21,260 nucleotides of DNA from a virus. Below are positions 1-7,097 of the stretch, in pieces. The position numbers and the translations under genes are program-made. The notes beneath the pieces were generated by a model that saw only the letters and a program-made list of their open reading frames with translations, ran no database searches and was not told the origin of the DNA. The stretch is from positions 1-21,260 of IMG/VR virus record IMGVR_UViG_3300036835_000385; one strand, given 5' to 3'. Numbering within the stretch: position 1 is the first letter of the stretch; each line of letters opens with the position of its first letter.

Positions 1-84
1 GGTAGTCGCGGACGGCGGACTCGGGGAAGCGGCGCAGCCTGCCGACTCTCACCGACGCGATCTCACCCGTCTGGGCTTTGTGGA
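1..84. repeat. Terminal direct repeat, left copy (circular overlap)
   Basis: These 84 bases are identical to 21177-21260. The excisionase-like reading frame continues without interruption when the two copies are merged, so the repeat is best read as assembly overlap of a circular or circularly permuted molecule of 21,176 bp. A true short terminal repeat is less likely because it would lie inside a gene. Confidence 0.95.
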
Positions 85-163
85 GCACGGTCTCGTAGTC
101 GATGCCGAGCAGCTCCGCCAGCTCGGCGCCCGTGTAGTGACGTTCGATCGGCACCTTGCGCAA
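1..163 (-). CDS. xis: Excisionase-like HTH protein, 5' part (continues across the circular join)
   Basis: Small MerR/excisionase-type DNA-binding protein, here the N-terminal part. The 3' part is at 21100-21176. Joined, the gene is 240 bp and encodes 79 residues. The N-terminal half has the typical pattern of these proteins: YTGAELAELLGI (first helices), a tyrosine-containing turn, then a basic wing VRVGRLRRFPESAVRDYL. The start is TTG at 163 or GTG at 154, both placed behind a purine-rich AAGGGGGGG ribosome-binding site. The stop codon overlaps the integrase ATG by one base (TGATG), so the pair is almost certainly co-translated. That position directly before an integrase supports a directionality factor (Xis), which favours excision by bending attachment-site DNA. 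A transcriptional regulator is the alternative. No enzymatic domain is present. Confidence 0.8.
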   Translation of the reverse strand, partial: MRKVPIERHYTGAELAELLGIDYETVLHKAQTGEIASVRVGRLRRFPESAVRDY

Positions 164-205
164 TCCCCCCCTTGCCGCAGACGAATGCCAGACCGCGTGC
201 CCTCG

Positions 206-412
206 TCATACCGTTGCCTCGAAGAACCAGACGATTGGTTTCCCCGTGGCCTCGGCGATCCTCGACAGCCTCACCGTCGAGATGTTCTGCGTCCGCCCTG
301 TCTCGTACCGGACGACCGTGGCGAGCGACACGTCGATCTTGCCCGCCAGATGTTCGCGCGTCAGACCCGCTTCCTTACGTGCCGTTCTGATCCGCGCTGC
401 CAGCTCGTCCAT
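206..412 (-). CDS. Cro-like XRE-family HTH regulator
   Basis: A 68-residue protein that is essentially one Cro/C1-type helix-turn-helix domain. The core GLTREHLAGKIDVSLATVVRYE spans about residues 16-37. It ends in an aromatic tail (VWFFEATV) that could help dimerisation. It diverges from a larger HTH protein across 46 bp, the classic arrangement of a lysogeny switch, and it is the first gene of the leftward operon holding xis and int, so a Cro-like role is inferred. The ATG at 412 is preceded immediately by an in-frame GTG at 415. No good ribosome-binding site is seen and the predicted transcription start is only about 9 bases upstream, so translation may be near-leaderless, as is common in actinobacteria. 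Which of the two divergent HTH proteins is the lysogenic repressor cannot be settled from sequence alone. Confidence 0.75.
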   Translation of the reverse strand: MDELAARIRTARKEAGLTREHLAGKIDVSLATVVRYETGRTQNISTVRLSRIAEATGKPIVWFFEATV

Positions 413-427
413 CACTTGAAGACTGAC

Positions 428-456
428 AATCTACTAGGCATCTTTCGCGTAGGCAA
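428..456 (-). promoter_or_regulatory. Leftward early promoter candidate
   Basis: On the minus strand, TTGCCT (456-451) and TAGATT (433-428) are separated by exactly 17 bp, each matching the sigma-70 consensus at 4 of 6 positions. Transcription would begin near 421, just before the Cro-like start at 412, and would run through xis and int. The -35 box is covered by one copy of a TAGGCA repeat. Confidence 0.5.
435..455. promoter_or_regulatory. Candidate repressor operator: TAGGCA direct repeat
   Basis: TAGGCA occurs at 435-440 and again at 450-455, 15 bp apart in the same orientation, in the 46-bp gap between the divergent HTH genes. One copy overlaps the -35 and the other the spacer of the leftward promoter. 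A protein bound here would block the leftward operon. Assignment as an operator is inference from position. Confidence 0.4.
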
Positions 457-458
457 AG

Positions 459-887
459 ATGGCCCAAACGATTAGTACGCAATTTCCGGAGAGTGTGGGC
501 AGGCTCCACCTCCTGATGAGCTTCGACCCGAAGGACGTCGGGCGCAGGATGCGCTGGGCGCGCGAGGCGAGAGGATGGACGCAACTGGAGTTCTCCCGCC
601 ACGCGAATGTGAGCCCGGGCACAGTCAGCCGGTGGGAACGCGGGATGGTGCCACCGGTGCGGGAGCTGATCCGGCTCGCCGGCGTGCTCGGCATCGACAC
701 GGTCGACCTCGTCGAACCTGCACCCGCCCCGGAGGCGGGGCTGCTCGAGGAGTCCCGTGTGCGGGAGATCATCCGGGAGGAGCTCGCCCCGCTCGCCGAG
801 AGGCTCGACCTGATCCTCCAGCTCGTCGCCGGCGACACCCGAGAAGCGGCGTGGGCCCGCCACCGGATGGGCGGCCCCCAAGGCTAA
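459..887 (+). CDS. XRE-family HTH repressor-like protein
   Basis: A 142-residue protein with a Cro/C1-type DNA-binding domain: RMRWAREARGWTQLEFSRHA followed by a recognition helix VSPGTVSRWERG, about residues 30-62. A linker rich in Pro and Ala follows, then a predicted amphipathic helix at about residues 96-123 that could mediate dimerisation. There is no LexA-type Ser/Lys peptidase domain, so a self-cleaving CI mechanism is not supported. It is transcribed away from the Cro-like gene and is the best candidate for the lysogenic repressor. The N-terminus is uncertain: ATG 459 lies only 3 bases after a TAGGCA repeat, and an internal ATG at 516 would begin just before the HTH domain. Neither has a strong ribosome-binding site. 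The stop is followed directly by the ATG of the next gene. Confidence 0.8.
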   Translation: MAQTISTQFPESVGRLHLLMSFDPKDVGRRMRWAREARGWTQLEFSRHANVSPGTVSRWERGMVPPVRELIRLAGVLGIDTVDLVEPAPAPEAGLLEESRVREIIREELAPLAERLDLILQLVAGDTREAAWARHRMGGPQG

Positions 888-1079
888 ATGGCGCAGCGGG
901 ACCTCAGACGCGTCCGGAGGCGGGCGGAGACGGTCGAGCGAGCCCGCCTCGAGCTCCGCGACGCCATCGTGGTCGCGCACCGGTCCGGCGAGTCTTTCCG
1001 GGACATCGCCCCCTTCGCGGGAATGTCACACAGCCGCGTGTACGAACTGCTGCGGGAGGCGCAGCGGCTCGAAGGGTGA
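888..1079 (+). CDS. Small helix-turn-helix protein (sigma region 4-like)
   Basis: A 63-residue basic protein starting on the base after the repressor stop, so the two are co-transcribed. The N-terminus is a long Arg/Glu-rich helix (about residues 5-30). The C-terminal half, ESFRDIAPFAGMSHSRVYELLR, has the spacing of a helix-turn-helix like those of sigma-70 region 4 or resolvase-type proteins. It most likely binds DNA or accompanies the repressor; a specific target cannot be named. It ends 23 bp before the convergent stop of the collagen-like gene, and no strong hairpin terminator is visible in that gap. Confidence 0.65.
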   Translation: MAQRDLRRVRRRAETVERARLELRDAIVVAHRSGESFRDIAPFAGMSHSRVYELLREAQRLEG

Positions 1080-1102
1080 GCGCAGGCCGACCCCGGCTAG
1101 GG

Positions 1103-1513
1103 CTATTCGTCTTTCAGGCAGGTGTAGATGGTCGCGTGCCCTTGCGGCGCGTTGATGACGAGCGTGCCGGGGCTGAACCCGTTGGGGCAGGTGAAGCCGC
1201 CGCTACCGGCTGGCCCCGGCGGGCCGATGGGGCCGACCTCACCCTTCGCGCCAGCGGGACCAGCGGGGCCAGCAGGCCCGGCGGGGCCGGCGTCACCTTT
1301 CGCGCCCGCGGGTCCGGCTGGGCCGGCGGGACCGGCGGGGCCGCGTTCGCCGCTGCCGACGTTGATGGTGACGGTGCGCCCCGGCCCGGCCTGGCCGCTC
1401 GACAAGGCGGTCGAGGTGAGGTAGCCGCTGGCGCCCGCCAACGCGACGGCGCCCACCGCCAGGGCGCCCGCTTTACCGGTGCTCCTGATCGCCTTCAGCG
1501 CCTGGGTGATCAT
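1103..1513 (-). CDS. Membrane-anchored collagen-like protein
   Basis: A 136-residue protein in three parts. Residues 1-45 are a short basic N-terminus and one hydrophobic segment ([17 protein letters not shown]), a signal anchor or uncleaved signal peptide. Residues about 57-103 are uninterrupted Gly-X-Y triplets, mostly GPA. They form two copies of a (GPA)4-GAKG unit, followed by [10 protein letters not shown]. The last 30 residues carry two cysteines (FTCPNG and YTCLKDE) that could pair. Gly-X-Y runs form collagen triple helices in bacterial and phage proteins, usually as surface or fibre stalks. The gene is last in the lysis cassette, starts inside the upstream gene (41-bp overlap) and has its own AGGAG 7 bases before the ATG. 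Possible roles are a lysis accessory, a surface protein on the lysogen, or a virion decoration. The sequence does not decide. Confidence 0.8.
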   Translation of the reverse strand: MITQALKAIRSTGKAGALAVGAVALAGASGYLTSTALSSGQAGPGRTVTINVGSGERGPAGPAGPAGPAGAKGDAGPAGPAGPAGPAGAKGEVGPIGPPGPAGSGGFTCPNGFSPGTLVINAPQGHATIYTCLKDE

Positions 1514-1661
1514 CGTGATGCTCCTGCCATTCCTCGTGGATCTCGTGGCTGGCCTTCGCGGCCGCCACGACCAGCGACTGCAACGCCAGGATGAGGCTGC
1601 CGAGCCCGGTCACGAACGCCGCGGCCGCCGCGAGCCCCTCCCCGGCCGTGAACGCGAGCAT
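1473..1661 (-). CDS. Small membrane protein of the lysis cassette (second holin or antiholin candidate)
   Basis: A 62-residue protein with one long hydrophobic helix (about residues 8-36, [20 protein letters not shown] within it) and a charged tail rich in His, Glu and Asp ([15 protein letters not shown]). Its ATG directly follows the TGA of the two-helix holin, and its 3' end overlaps the collagen-like gene. Actinophages often encode a pair of small membrane proteins after the endolysin, where one is the holin and the other modulates it. That role is inferred from position and topology; no family was recognised. Confidence 0.65.
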   Translation of the reverse strand: MLAFTAGEGLAAAAAFVTGLGSLILALQSLVVAAAKASHEIHEEWQEHHDDHPGAEGDQEHR

Positions 1662-1898
1662 TCACGCCTCGGGCGGCGCCGCCGCCTGTTCGCCCTGGTC
1701 GCCGGGGGGCAGGTTCGCGATCCCGTACACGCCCCCGAACGCGATCAGGGCGCTGCTGGCGATCGTGACCCACTGGGCGGCGGTGACCTGGCTGATCGAC
1801 TCGCCGCCGACCAGGGTGACCTGCAAGGCGCCGAGCCCGGCGACGAGCCCGGCGAACACCGCTTTCAGCGCCTGCTTCACGAACTGGGCGACCTTCAC
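1662..1898 (-). CDS. Holin (two transmembrane helices)
   Basis: A 78-residue protein with two predicted membrane helices, about residues 8-30 (ALKAVFAGLVAGLGALQVTL) and 42-63 (WVTIASSALIAFGGVYGIANL), and a short hydrophilic tail. This matches small holins of actinophages, which open the membrane at a set time so that the endolysin reaches the wall. It is immediately downstream of the endolysin gene. The GTG start at 1898 is chosen because a perfect AAAGGAGGTGA ribosome-binding site lies 7 bases upstream, the strongest in the window, which suggests high or precisely timed expression. Its stop abuts the next ATG. Confidence 0.82.
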   Translation of the reverse strand: MKVAQFVKQALKAVFAGLVAGLGALQVTLVGGESISQVTAAQWVTIASSALIAFGGVYGIANLPPGDQGEQAAAPPEA

Positions 1899-1913
1899 CC
1901 CGTCACCTCCTTT

Positions 1914-2816
1914 CTAGGCCTCCTTCACGCGCACGAACACCGTCCCCTGCGCGCTCCTGGTCCTGGAGCGGCGCATGACCTCGCCGCCGTTCGAGTCGTT
2001 GTTGATCGACGTGTTCCCCTCGATCGCGTTGAACGTCGACGGGGACGACCAGTTCTCGAACAGGCCGACGTGGTCGTAGGTGCCGTCGAACTGCCAGTCG
2101 TAGCAGACGAGGTCACCGGGCTCCGGGTCGTCCGTGGTCGTCAATCCGTTCTTGCCGGCGCGCGCGTCACTGACGATGTACGGCACGTAGCTGTACCTCG
2201 AGCCCTGCACGAACGCGGGGCTATCCCCGCTGGTCTCGTAGCACCACGTAGTGAACATCGCGCACCAGGGGCCGGTCATCCCGTACCAGGTGCAGTACTT
2301 CACCTTGTTCGTGTCGGGCGGTGACTCCTTGACGCCGAGCTGGGTGACCGCCTTCTGCAGCGCGGCGTCGCGGATCGACCCTTTGGGGCTGGCGGGCTCG
2401 TGCCCCTCGAACATCCCGTACGCGGTGTTGATGAGGTTGACGGCGGTGGCGTCCATCGCCATCTCCCCGGCGTGCGACCCGGTAGGCACCCGGGCGCTGC
2501 GGAGGAGGTTGAAGGTGGACTGGCCGACCCAGCCGGTGTCGTCCAGGTCCTGCTGGCGTTGCACGCCGGCGAGCCCGGACTCACCGACGTTCCCTGAGAT
2601 CCCGTGCGCGAACCCGTTGCTGTAGGCGCCGTCGAAGTCCTGCCACGGCCACCGGCCCAACCTCGAGACTGTCCGCTTGTACGCCTCCACGTCGGGGCCG
2701 TCCATGCTCGCCTTCTTCCCCTGCGCGGCCGCGTCCGGCGGGTACAGCGGCCTGGGGAACCCGGCCACCTTCACCATGGGGCCGCCCTTGTACGGGGTCT
2801 CCCACCACTCGCTCAT
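1914..2816 (-). CDS. Endolysin: peptidoglycan-binding domain plus CHAP amidase/peptidase
   Basis: A 300-residue lytic enzyme that degrades host peptidoglycan at the end of infection. Residues about 40-110 resemble a PG_binding_1-type wall-binding domain (VEAYKRTVSRLGRWPW, then VQRQQDLDDTGWVGQSTFNLL). A linker follows, then a CHAP domain at about residues 150-300: catalytic Cys185 in GPWCAMFTTWC, His249 in YDHVGLF, and an acidic/polar residue in AIEGNTS (Glu266 or Asn268). Whether it cuts as an amidase or an endopeptidase cannot be told. No signal peptide is present, consistent with holin-dependent release. The ATG at 2816 overlaps the stop of the upstream gene (TGATG). The binding domain lies N-terminal to the catalytic one, the reverse of many actinophage lysins. 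Confidence 0.9.
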   Translation of the reverse strand: MSEWWETPYKGGPMVKVAGFPRPLYPPDAAAQGKKASMDGPDVEAYKRTVSRLGRWPWQDFDGAYSNGFAHGISGNVGESGLAGVQRQQDLDDTGWVGQSTFNLLRSARVPTGSHAGEMAMDATAVNLINTAYGMFEGHEPASPKGSIRDAALQKAVTQLGVKESPPDTNKVKYCTWYGMTGPWCAMFTTWCYETSGDSPAFVQGSRYSYVPYIVSDARAGKNGLTTTDDPEPGDLVCYDWQFDGTYDHVGLFENWSSPSTFNAIEGNTSINNDSNGGEVMRRSRTRSAQGTVFVRVKEA

Positions 2817-3706
2817 CAGCAGAGCTCCTCGTGTTGCATCGTCTCGGCCAGGTACCCGTAATAGACCTCGCCGGGCTGCACCTGGTACTGCGCGACCGTC
2901 CACCCCCAGTACACGCCGAGGCAGGGGACGATCATCTCGCGCGCGTAGCCGCGCGTGAGGCACTCGTTGACCATGGCGTCCCAGAAGCCGCGCGGGTTGC
3001 TCGCCCACTCCTGGTTCTCGCAGCTGTACACCTCGGGCTGGACGCACACCTGGCAGTCCTGCATGAGGTTGTCGAACTCCTCCCCGATCGTCCTCGACGG
3101 CTCCATGTTCGTGACGATGAACAGCGGCACCGTGCTGATCTCGTTCGCCTTCGAGATCGCCTCCATGCACGCCTGCCCCTGCCCGGTCTCGGCCTGCGCG
3201 CAGTACATGTCCGGGCCGAACGACAATGCGAGCTCGGCGCGCTCCGCACTCGGCCATGCGTCCCACAACCCGACTTTCATGCCGCGGGCGCGGCCGGCAC
3301 TCATGTAGTCGGCGCCGCGGTCGCGGTACAGCTGCACGAGGCACGCCTGGTAGCCGGAGCGCACCATGGCGTCGCACGCCTGTTCCGGGGACCAGGGGCG
3401 GCCGTTGAAGTCCTGCCCTTTGTCGCCGTTGCCGGTCGGGTCGCCCATGTTCGAGCCGGCGCCGCCGGCGACGAACACTCCCGTGTCGAACTTGGTGGGG
3501 TGGATCTCTTCGGGGGGTAGAGGCTCCTCGTCGTCGTCGGCCTGGTCGTGGTCGTCGGCGAGGATCTGCAGGGTCCGCTCGAGCTTGTCGTACGCCCCCC
3601 ACGTTGCGAGGTCATCGGTGCGGTTCGGCTTGGTGCCACCCGGGTCGAGCTTGCGCAAGCGTTCGATCGACGCGTGGATCCCGTCCTGGCCGCCGATCAG
3701 GGTCAT
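2816..3706 (-). CDS. Unassigned protein with a TIM-barrel-like (glycosidase-like) body
   Basis: A 296-residue protein. Residues 1-70 are a charged, probably helical leader with an acidic stretch (DDHDQADDDEEPLPPEE). From about residue 75 the sequence alternates hydrophobic strands and amphipathic helices: FVAGGAGSNMG, ACLVQLYRDRG, KVGLWDAWPS, DMYCAQAETG, VPLFIVTNMEP, MIVPCLGVYWGW. This is the pattern of beta/alpha-barrel glycoside hydrolases and DUF1906-like proteins. Six cysteines between about residues 165 and 260, and one at the very C-terminus, are unusual for a cytoplasmic phage protein. It overlaps the small tail gene upstream (ATGA) and the endolysin downstream (TGATG), so it could be a virion-associated glycan-degrading tail protein or a second lysin component. 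I did not recognise a specific family and no catalytic pair is assigned. Confidence 0.6.
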   Translation of the reverse strand: MTLIGGQDGIHASIERLRKLDPGGTKPNRTDDLATWGAYDKLERTLQILADDHDQADDDEEPLPPEEIHPTKFDTGVFVAGGAGSNMGDPTGNGDKGQDFNGRPWSPEQACDAMVRSGYQACLVQLYRDRGADYMSAGRARGMKVGLWDAWPSAERAELALSFGPDMYCAQAETGQGQACMEAISKANEISTVPLFIVTNMEPSRTIGEEFDNLMQDCQVCVQPEVYSCENQEWASNPRGFWDAMVNECLTRGYAREMIVPCLGVYWGWTVAQYQVQPGEVYYGYLAETMQHEELC

Positions 3707-3909
3707 GCGAGGAGGTCTCGGAGCTGGGCGACGGTGACCGGCTGGTCGTCGGGGAGCCCCTCGAGCCGCTCCTGGAGCGTCTGGGGGGTCACCGGGTCGG
3801 GTGTCTCCTTCTGCGCCTTCTGGTGGGCTTTCTGCTCGCCGGCTTTCATGGGCCGGTGCTCGGTTTCGCCGGTCTCACAGTTGATGACGAGAACGGTGGG
3901 GTCGGCCAT
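3703..3909 (-). CDS. Small tail-region protein (XkdW-like layout)
   Basis: A 68-residue hydrophilic protein. It starts MADPTVLVINCETGETEHRP, followed by a Lys/Gln-rich helix and a C-terminal segment ending QPVTVAQLRDLLA. Short proteins with this 'value, CETGE, then charged helix' layout commonly follow tail-fibre genes in siphoviruses and related defective phages (the XkdW type). Their role is not established. The ATG at 3909 has a GGAGG sited 6 bases upstream, right after the fibre stop. The stop overlaps the next start by 4 bases. Confidence 0.65.
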   Translation of the reverse strand: MADPTVLVINCETGETEHRPMKAGEQKAHQKAQKETPDPVTPQTLQERLEGLPDDQPVTVAQLRDLLA

Positions 3910-3919
3910 CGGTGCCTCC

Positions 3920-4705
3920 TTAGGCGAGCCCGTACAGGGTTGCGCGGCTTCCGGCGGCGTAGTTGCCGCTGGAGAGGAGCAGGGTGATCCGGTTGATCGC
4001 CGTCAGGCTCCCCCAGATCCCGCCGTGATTCTTCGTGGTGGTTGTCCCCGTCGAGGCGCCGGTGCTGTACCCGCTGATCCCGTTGATCAGCTTCAGAAAC
4101 GACGTGCCCGCATAGTTGGGGATGTCGATCACGGCGGTGCCGCAGGATCCGGCGGGTGCGCTGGCGGCGGGGATGGTGGCGGCGGTGAGGCTGGTGGCTG
4201 ACGCCTGCTCCTGCGCGGAGGCTGTGGTAGGGGCGCTGTTCAGCACCTGGATCGACGAGTACACCGCGGTCGAGTCGCTGTTGAACCGCATGGTCGCGTT
4301 CACCAGAGTTGTCGCCGCGTCCGAGCGGGCGGCGAGCACCAGGCGGAGGTGCAGGTAGGTGGCGGGGATGCTGACGAAGTCGATGCTCGCCGCCGCGGCA
4401 CCGAGCAGCGAGTCCTGGATGCGGGTGATCCCGCCCAACCCGGCGGGCAACTGGGCGACCGGAACTTTCCCCGACGAGTCCAACCCGGCGACACCGTTCG
4501 CGGCCCCGATGAACGAGAGGTCGGCGGCGGCGATCGGCTGCCACGACATCGCCCCCGACGCGCCCCCCTTCAACCAGCGGCCGGACACGCTGACCGGGGG
4601 GAGTGCGTTGTCGACGTCGGTGGCGAGCTCGTTCATGTCGGTGGGGACGTCGGCCGGATCCGTCGGCTCCGGGTAGCGCAGACTGTGGATCGTGGTGGTT
4701 CCCAT
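3920..4705 (-). CDS. Tail fibre / receptor-binding protein candidate
   Basis: A 261-residue protein. The N-terminal 45 residues (SLRYPEPTDPADVPTDMNELATDVDNAL) are of a type found at the start of many phage fibre or appendage proteins. The middle carries GVAGLDSSGKVPVAQLPAG, a phage tail-collar/fibre repeat motif. The C-terminal 150 residues are rich in Ser, Thr, Ala and Gly with strand-forming stretches, as in trimeric beta-structured receptor-binding tips. No cysteine-rich or enzymatic domain is seen. The start at 4705 has AGGAGG inside the preceding stop region. Host specificity is probably set by the C-terminal half; this is inferred. Confidence 0.72.
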   Translation of the reverse strand: MGTTTIHSLRYPEPTDPADVPTDMNELATDVDNALPPVSVSGRWLKGGASGAMSWQPIAAADLSFIGAANGVAGLDSSGKVPVAQLPAGLGGITRIQDSLLGAAAASIDFVSIPATYLHLRLVLAARSDAATTLVNATMRFNSDSTAVYSSIQVLNSAPTTASAQEQASATSLTAATIPAASAPAGSCGTAVIDIPNYAGTSFLKLINGISGYSTGASTGTTTTKNHGGIWGSLTAINRITLLLSSGNYAAGSRATLYGLA

Positions 4706-4714
4706 GCGGGCCTC

Positions 4715-5167
4715 CTATCCGGCCTTGATTTGCGCGTAGGTGGGGTTGAGCGGCACCAAGCGTCCGAACGGGGTGCCGGGCCACGCCCCTGATGCTTTCG
4801 GCCCCCAGAACCTGAGCGACGCCCTGTCGAGGTAGACGGCGCCGTCCGCGCCCACCGCCCCGGTGGGCGGGCCTGTCCCCGACACGAACGTGACCGGGGT
4901 GCTGGTGCCGCCGCCGCCGGCGACGCCACCGACCGCCCCGATCGCCAGGATCATCGAGTCCCCGGCCAGGCACACCACCGGCTCCCCCACCGTCGGCACA
5001 TAGCTCGAGATGCGGGGGATGGTGGTGAGGACGCCCGCCTGGTCGATCGTCACCCGTTTGCCGTCCGGGATCGACGAGACCTTCGCGATGAGCGCGCTGA
5101 TCCCCGTCCGGTCGAGCTTCTCCCGGAGCACGTAGCTGAGGGTGCGGGTGAACGGGACACTGCTCAC
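4715..5167 (-). CDS. Minor tail protein with OB-fold-like N-terminus
   Basis: A 150-residue protein. Residues about 20-80 (VTIDQAGVLTTIPRISSYVPTVGEPVVCLAGDSMILAIGAVG) alternate strands in the manner of OB-fold tail-tip proteins that sit on the hub. A Gly-rich linker (GGVAGGGGTSTP) follows, then GPPTGAVGADGAVYLDRASLRFWGP, a motif common in tail-fibre-associated proteins. GTG at 5167 overlaps the stop of the upstream hub-like gene by 4 bases. It is likely part of the tail tip between hub and fibre. Confidence 0.6.
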   Translation of the reverse strand: MSSVPFTRTLSYVLREKLDRTGISALIAKVSSIPDGKRVTIDQAGVLTTIPRISSYVPTVGEPVVCLAGDSMILAIGAVGGVAGGGGTSTPVTFVSGTGPPTGAVGADGAVYLDRASLRFWGPKASGAWPGTPFGRLVPLNPTYAQIKAG

Positions 5168-6264
5168 GACGACACCTGGCTGGTGGTGGTGAGCTCCAAT
5201 GCGCCGGTGACGTCGAGGCCCAATCGGATCGCGTTCACGGTCTGCTGCTCGACGCGGCCGTCCGGGTAGCGGATCTCGATCAGGTCACCGGGCTCGAGTG
5301 CGGGGTTCGGGATCCCCTGCAGCACCAGGGTGCGCGACAACCCCAGGCGGAGGTTCAACAGGCTGCGGGCGGTGCTGTCGGCCTGCGCCTGCGACGCCAC
5401 CGCCGTCGAGCTCGAGATGAGCGGCACTTTCCCGAACGGGCCTCCCCACCGGGTCGCCGCCAGCGGGTCGTCGTAGGTCGCGAGCGCGTAAATTGGGGGC
5501 TGGTCGACGTCCGGCTGCCCCCTCACCGAGACACCGTTGCGGACGCTCGAGCGGTCGACGGTCTCGGCGACCTGGATGAGGCTGCCGTTGTCGCCGGCGT
5601 CGAACACCCACGCCACCGTGGTCGACGGGGTGCGCGGCCGGATGACGAAGTCCCCTTGGTTGTCGAACAGCGCCTCCGCCCCCACACTCGAGGCGAGATC
5701 CGAGAGGGCGGCCGCCCGATCCTCCTCGTACACGGTCGCCCCGCTGAGGATCGGCTCCGACGGCGGGTCGGTGAGGATGTGGTAGGCGATCGTGCTCCCG
5801 AACACGTCCTGGACGATCTGGACGGCGGCGGTCGACACCCGCACCCCGGTGGGCGCGTACGGGGTGACGAACCGCTCGTCGATGATCTGCGCCATCCGGT
5901 CGTTCAGGGTGAGCGCCGCGGTCTTCTGCTGCTCGTCCCACACCACCGAGTCCACCCGGAAGCGGCCCAGCTGCACACGCTCGGCGACCCCGTCCGCGTA
6001 CGTGATGCCGCGCTCGACGACGCAGTAGCCGCCGTAGGGGAGCTCCGCGACCGCCTCCCGCACCTGGTCGTCGACGAGGGTGAACGCGATCTCGAGGGTG
6101 GCCTGCCGCGTGATCTGGGCGTCCTGGTCGACCGTCAGATCCCCGCTGACGACGCGCACGTCGATGGGGGTGGCGAGATCCGAGGGGGCGTAGATGCTGG
6201 CGGCCACCGAGATCGCGTGCGACTGCCGGAGCGCGGTCAGGAACCGCTGCGACACGGTGAGCAT
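5164..6264 (-). CDS. Tail hub / DUF5047-like tail protein
   Basis: A 366-residue protein. The N-terminal region (RFLTALRQSHAISVAASIYAP, then VVSGDLTVDQDAQITRQATLEIA) matches the layout of DUF5047-type tail proteins of actinophages. The C-terminal half, with LFDNQGDFVIRP, an SVRNGVSVRG-like strand and LEPGDLIEIRYPDG, has the look of the tail-associated hub (gp27/ORF16-like) fold. It follows the distal-tail-like protein, the usual position of a baseplate hub, and the ATG overlaps the previous stop (TGATG). It is expected to be a trimer below the tail tube. Confidence 0.75.
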   Translation of the reverse strand: MLTVSQRFLTALRQSHAISVAASIYAPSDLATPIDVRVVSGDLTVDQDAQITRQATLEIAFTLVDDQVREAVAELPYGGYCVVERGITYADGVAERVQLGRFRVDSVVWDEQQKTAALTLNDRMAQIIDERFVTPYAPTGVRVSTAAVQIVQDVFGSTIAYHILTDPPSEPILSGATVYEEDRAAALSDLASSVGAEALFDNQGDFVIRPRTPSTTVAWVFDAGDNGSLIQVAETVDRSSVRNGVSVRGQPDVDQPPIYALATYDDPLAATRWGGPFGKVPLISSSTAVASQAQADSTARSLLNLRLGLSRTLVLQGIPNPALEPGDLIEIRYPDGRVEQQTVNAIRLGLDVTGALELTTTSQVSS

Positions 6265-7097
6265 CAGACGTCGTCGGGGAGCCAGGGGATCACCGGTGAC
6301 GCGTCACCGCCGGCGAACGTGTACAGCAGCGCGTCATAGGTGCCGACCGCGGCGAGCAGCGCCGCATAGGTGGCGTAGGTCGCCTTGACCAGCGCGTACG
6401 TCATGGGCGGGGTCGGCACGAAGATCGCCGGGTCAGGGCGTTCCACCTGGATCACCGACACCTTGAAACGGCGCTGGGGGGCGTCGCCGAGGGTGAGGAA
6501 CCGCTCCTCCACGAACTGGGTGACACCGAGGTACATGTTCCCGATCCCCATGTCGGGGCTGGTGCGGAGCAGGAACGGGTAGCCGCTGCCGAGGAGCGCC
6601 CTGACCTCGTCGCGTTCCGTCAAGGTGTCGGTGAGGACGATCAGCTCGCTCGACGGCGTCCACGCCGGCAGCGACGTGAGCACGGGGGCACGCCTGTTGA
6701 GGATCCGGTGGACGCCGACGGCCGCCTCGAAGTCCAAGTCCACCATGCTCTCGATCGTCAACGGGAGGCTGTTGGTGGGGCGGGCCAAATCGACGAGCCA
6801 CGCCGGGCACTGGTTCCAGGCGGCGGTGAACACCGCGGTGGCGGTGCCGACCACCGTCGCCCCGTCATAGACGGTGACCTGGTAGGTGACCGGGACGTCC
6901 AACGGGAGCTCCCAGTCGCGGACGATCTCGGTGGGGATCGCGACCGGCGCGTTCACCGCCCCCCTGACCCCCGTCACCGCGCCGGAGGGGCTGGTGCGGT
7001 TGATGGTGTACGTGTCGGCGCCGGCGGGGACACCGTCCACCTCGAGCCGCGCCGCCGCCTTCGCCGGCTCCGGGCTGACGGTCAGGGTGACAGCCAT
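6264..7097 (-). CDS. Distal tail protein-like minor tail protein
   Basis: A 277-residue protein right after the tape measure, the normal place of the distal tail protein that caps the tube and joins it to the hub. Residues 1-95 look like an Ig/fibronectin-type beta domain (TYTINRTSPSGAVTGVRG, then VTYQVTVYDGATVVGTATAVFT). Residues 100-240 form a second domain (SLPLTIESMVDLDFEAAVGVHRIL, and a DTLTERDEVRALLGSGYPFLLR stretch). Both match the two-part layout of such proteins in actinophages. Its ATG directly follows the TAG of the tape measure gene. Confidence 0.65.
   Translation of the reverse strand: MAVTLTVSPEPAKAAARLEVDGVPAGADTYTINRTSPSGAVTGVRGAVNAPVAIPTEIVRDWELPLDVPVTYQVTVYDGATVVGTATAVFTAAWNQCPAWLVDLARPTNSLPLTIESMVDLDFEAAVGVHRILNRRAPVLTSLPAWTPSSELIVLTDTLTERDEVRALLGSGYPFLLRTSPDMGIGNMYLGVTQFVEERFLTLGDAPQRRFKVSVIQVERPDPAIFVPTPPMTYALVKATYATYAALLAAVGTYDALLYTFAGGDASPVIPWLPDDV

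Noticed and set aside
423-458. Rightward promoter for the repressor (CTGACA at 423-428)
   Set aside because: The -35-like box is good, but no -10-like hexamer lies 16-18 bp downstream, so I could not support it.
1128-1424. Plus-strand frame rich in GPAGPAG, opposite the collagen-like gene
   Set aside because: The Gly-X-Y DNA is partly self-mirroring on both strands. Only the minus frame has a ribosome-binding site, a membrane anchor and correct operon direction.
575-1594. Long Arg/Pro/Gly-rich plus-strand frame across the repressor and collagen-like genes
   Set aside because: Composition is that of an out-of-frame GC-rich shadow, and it crosses genes on both strands that have good starts and domains.
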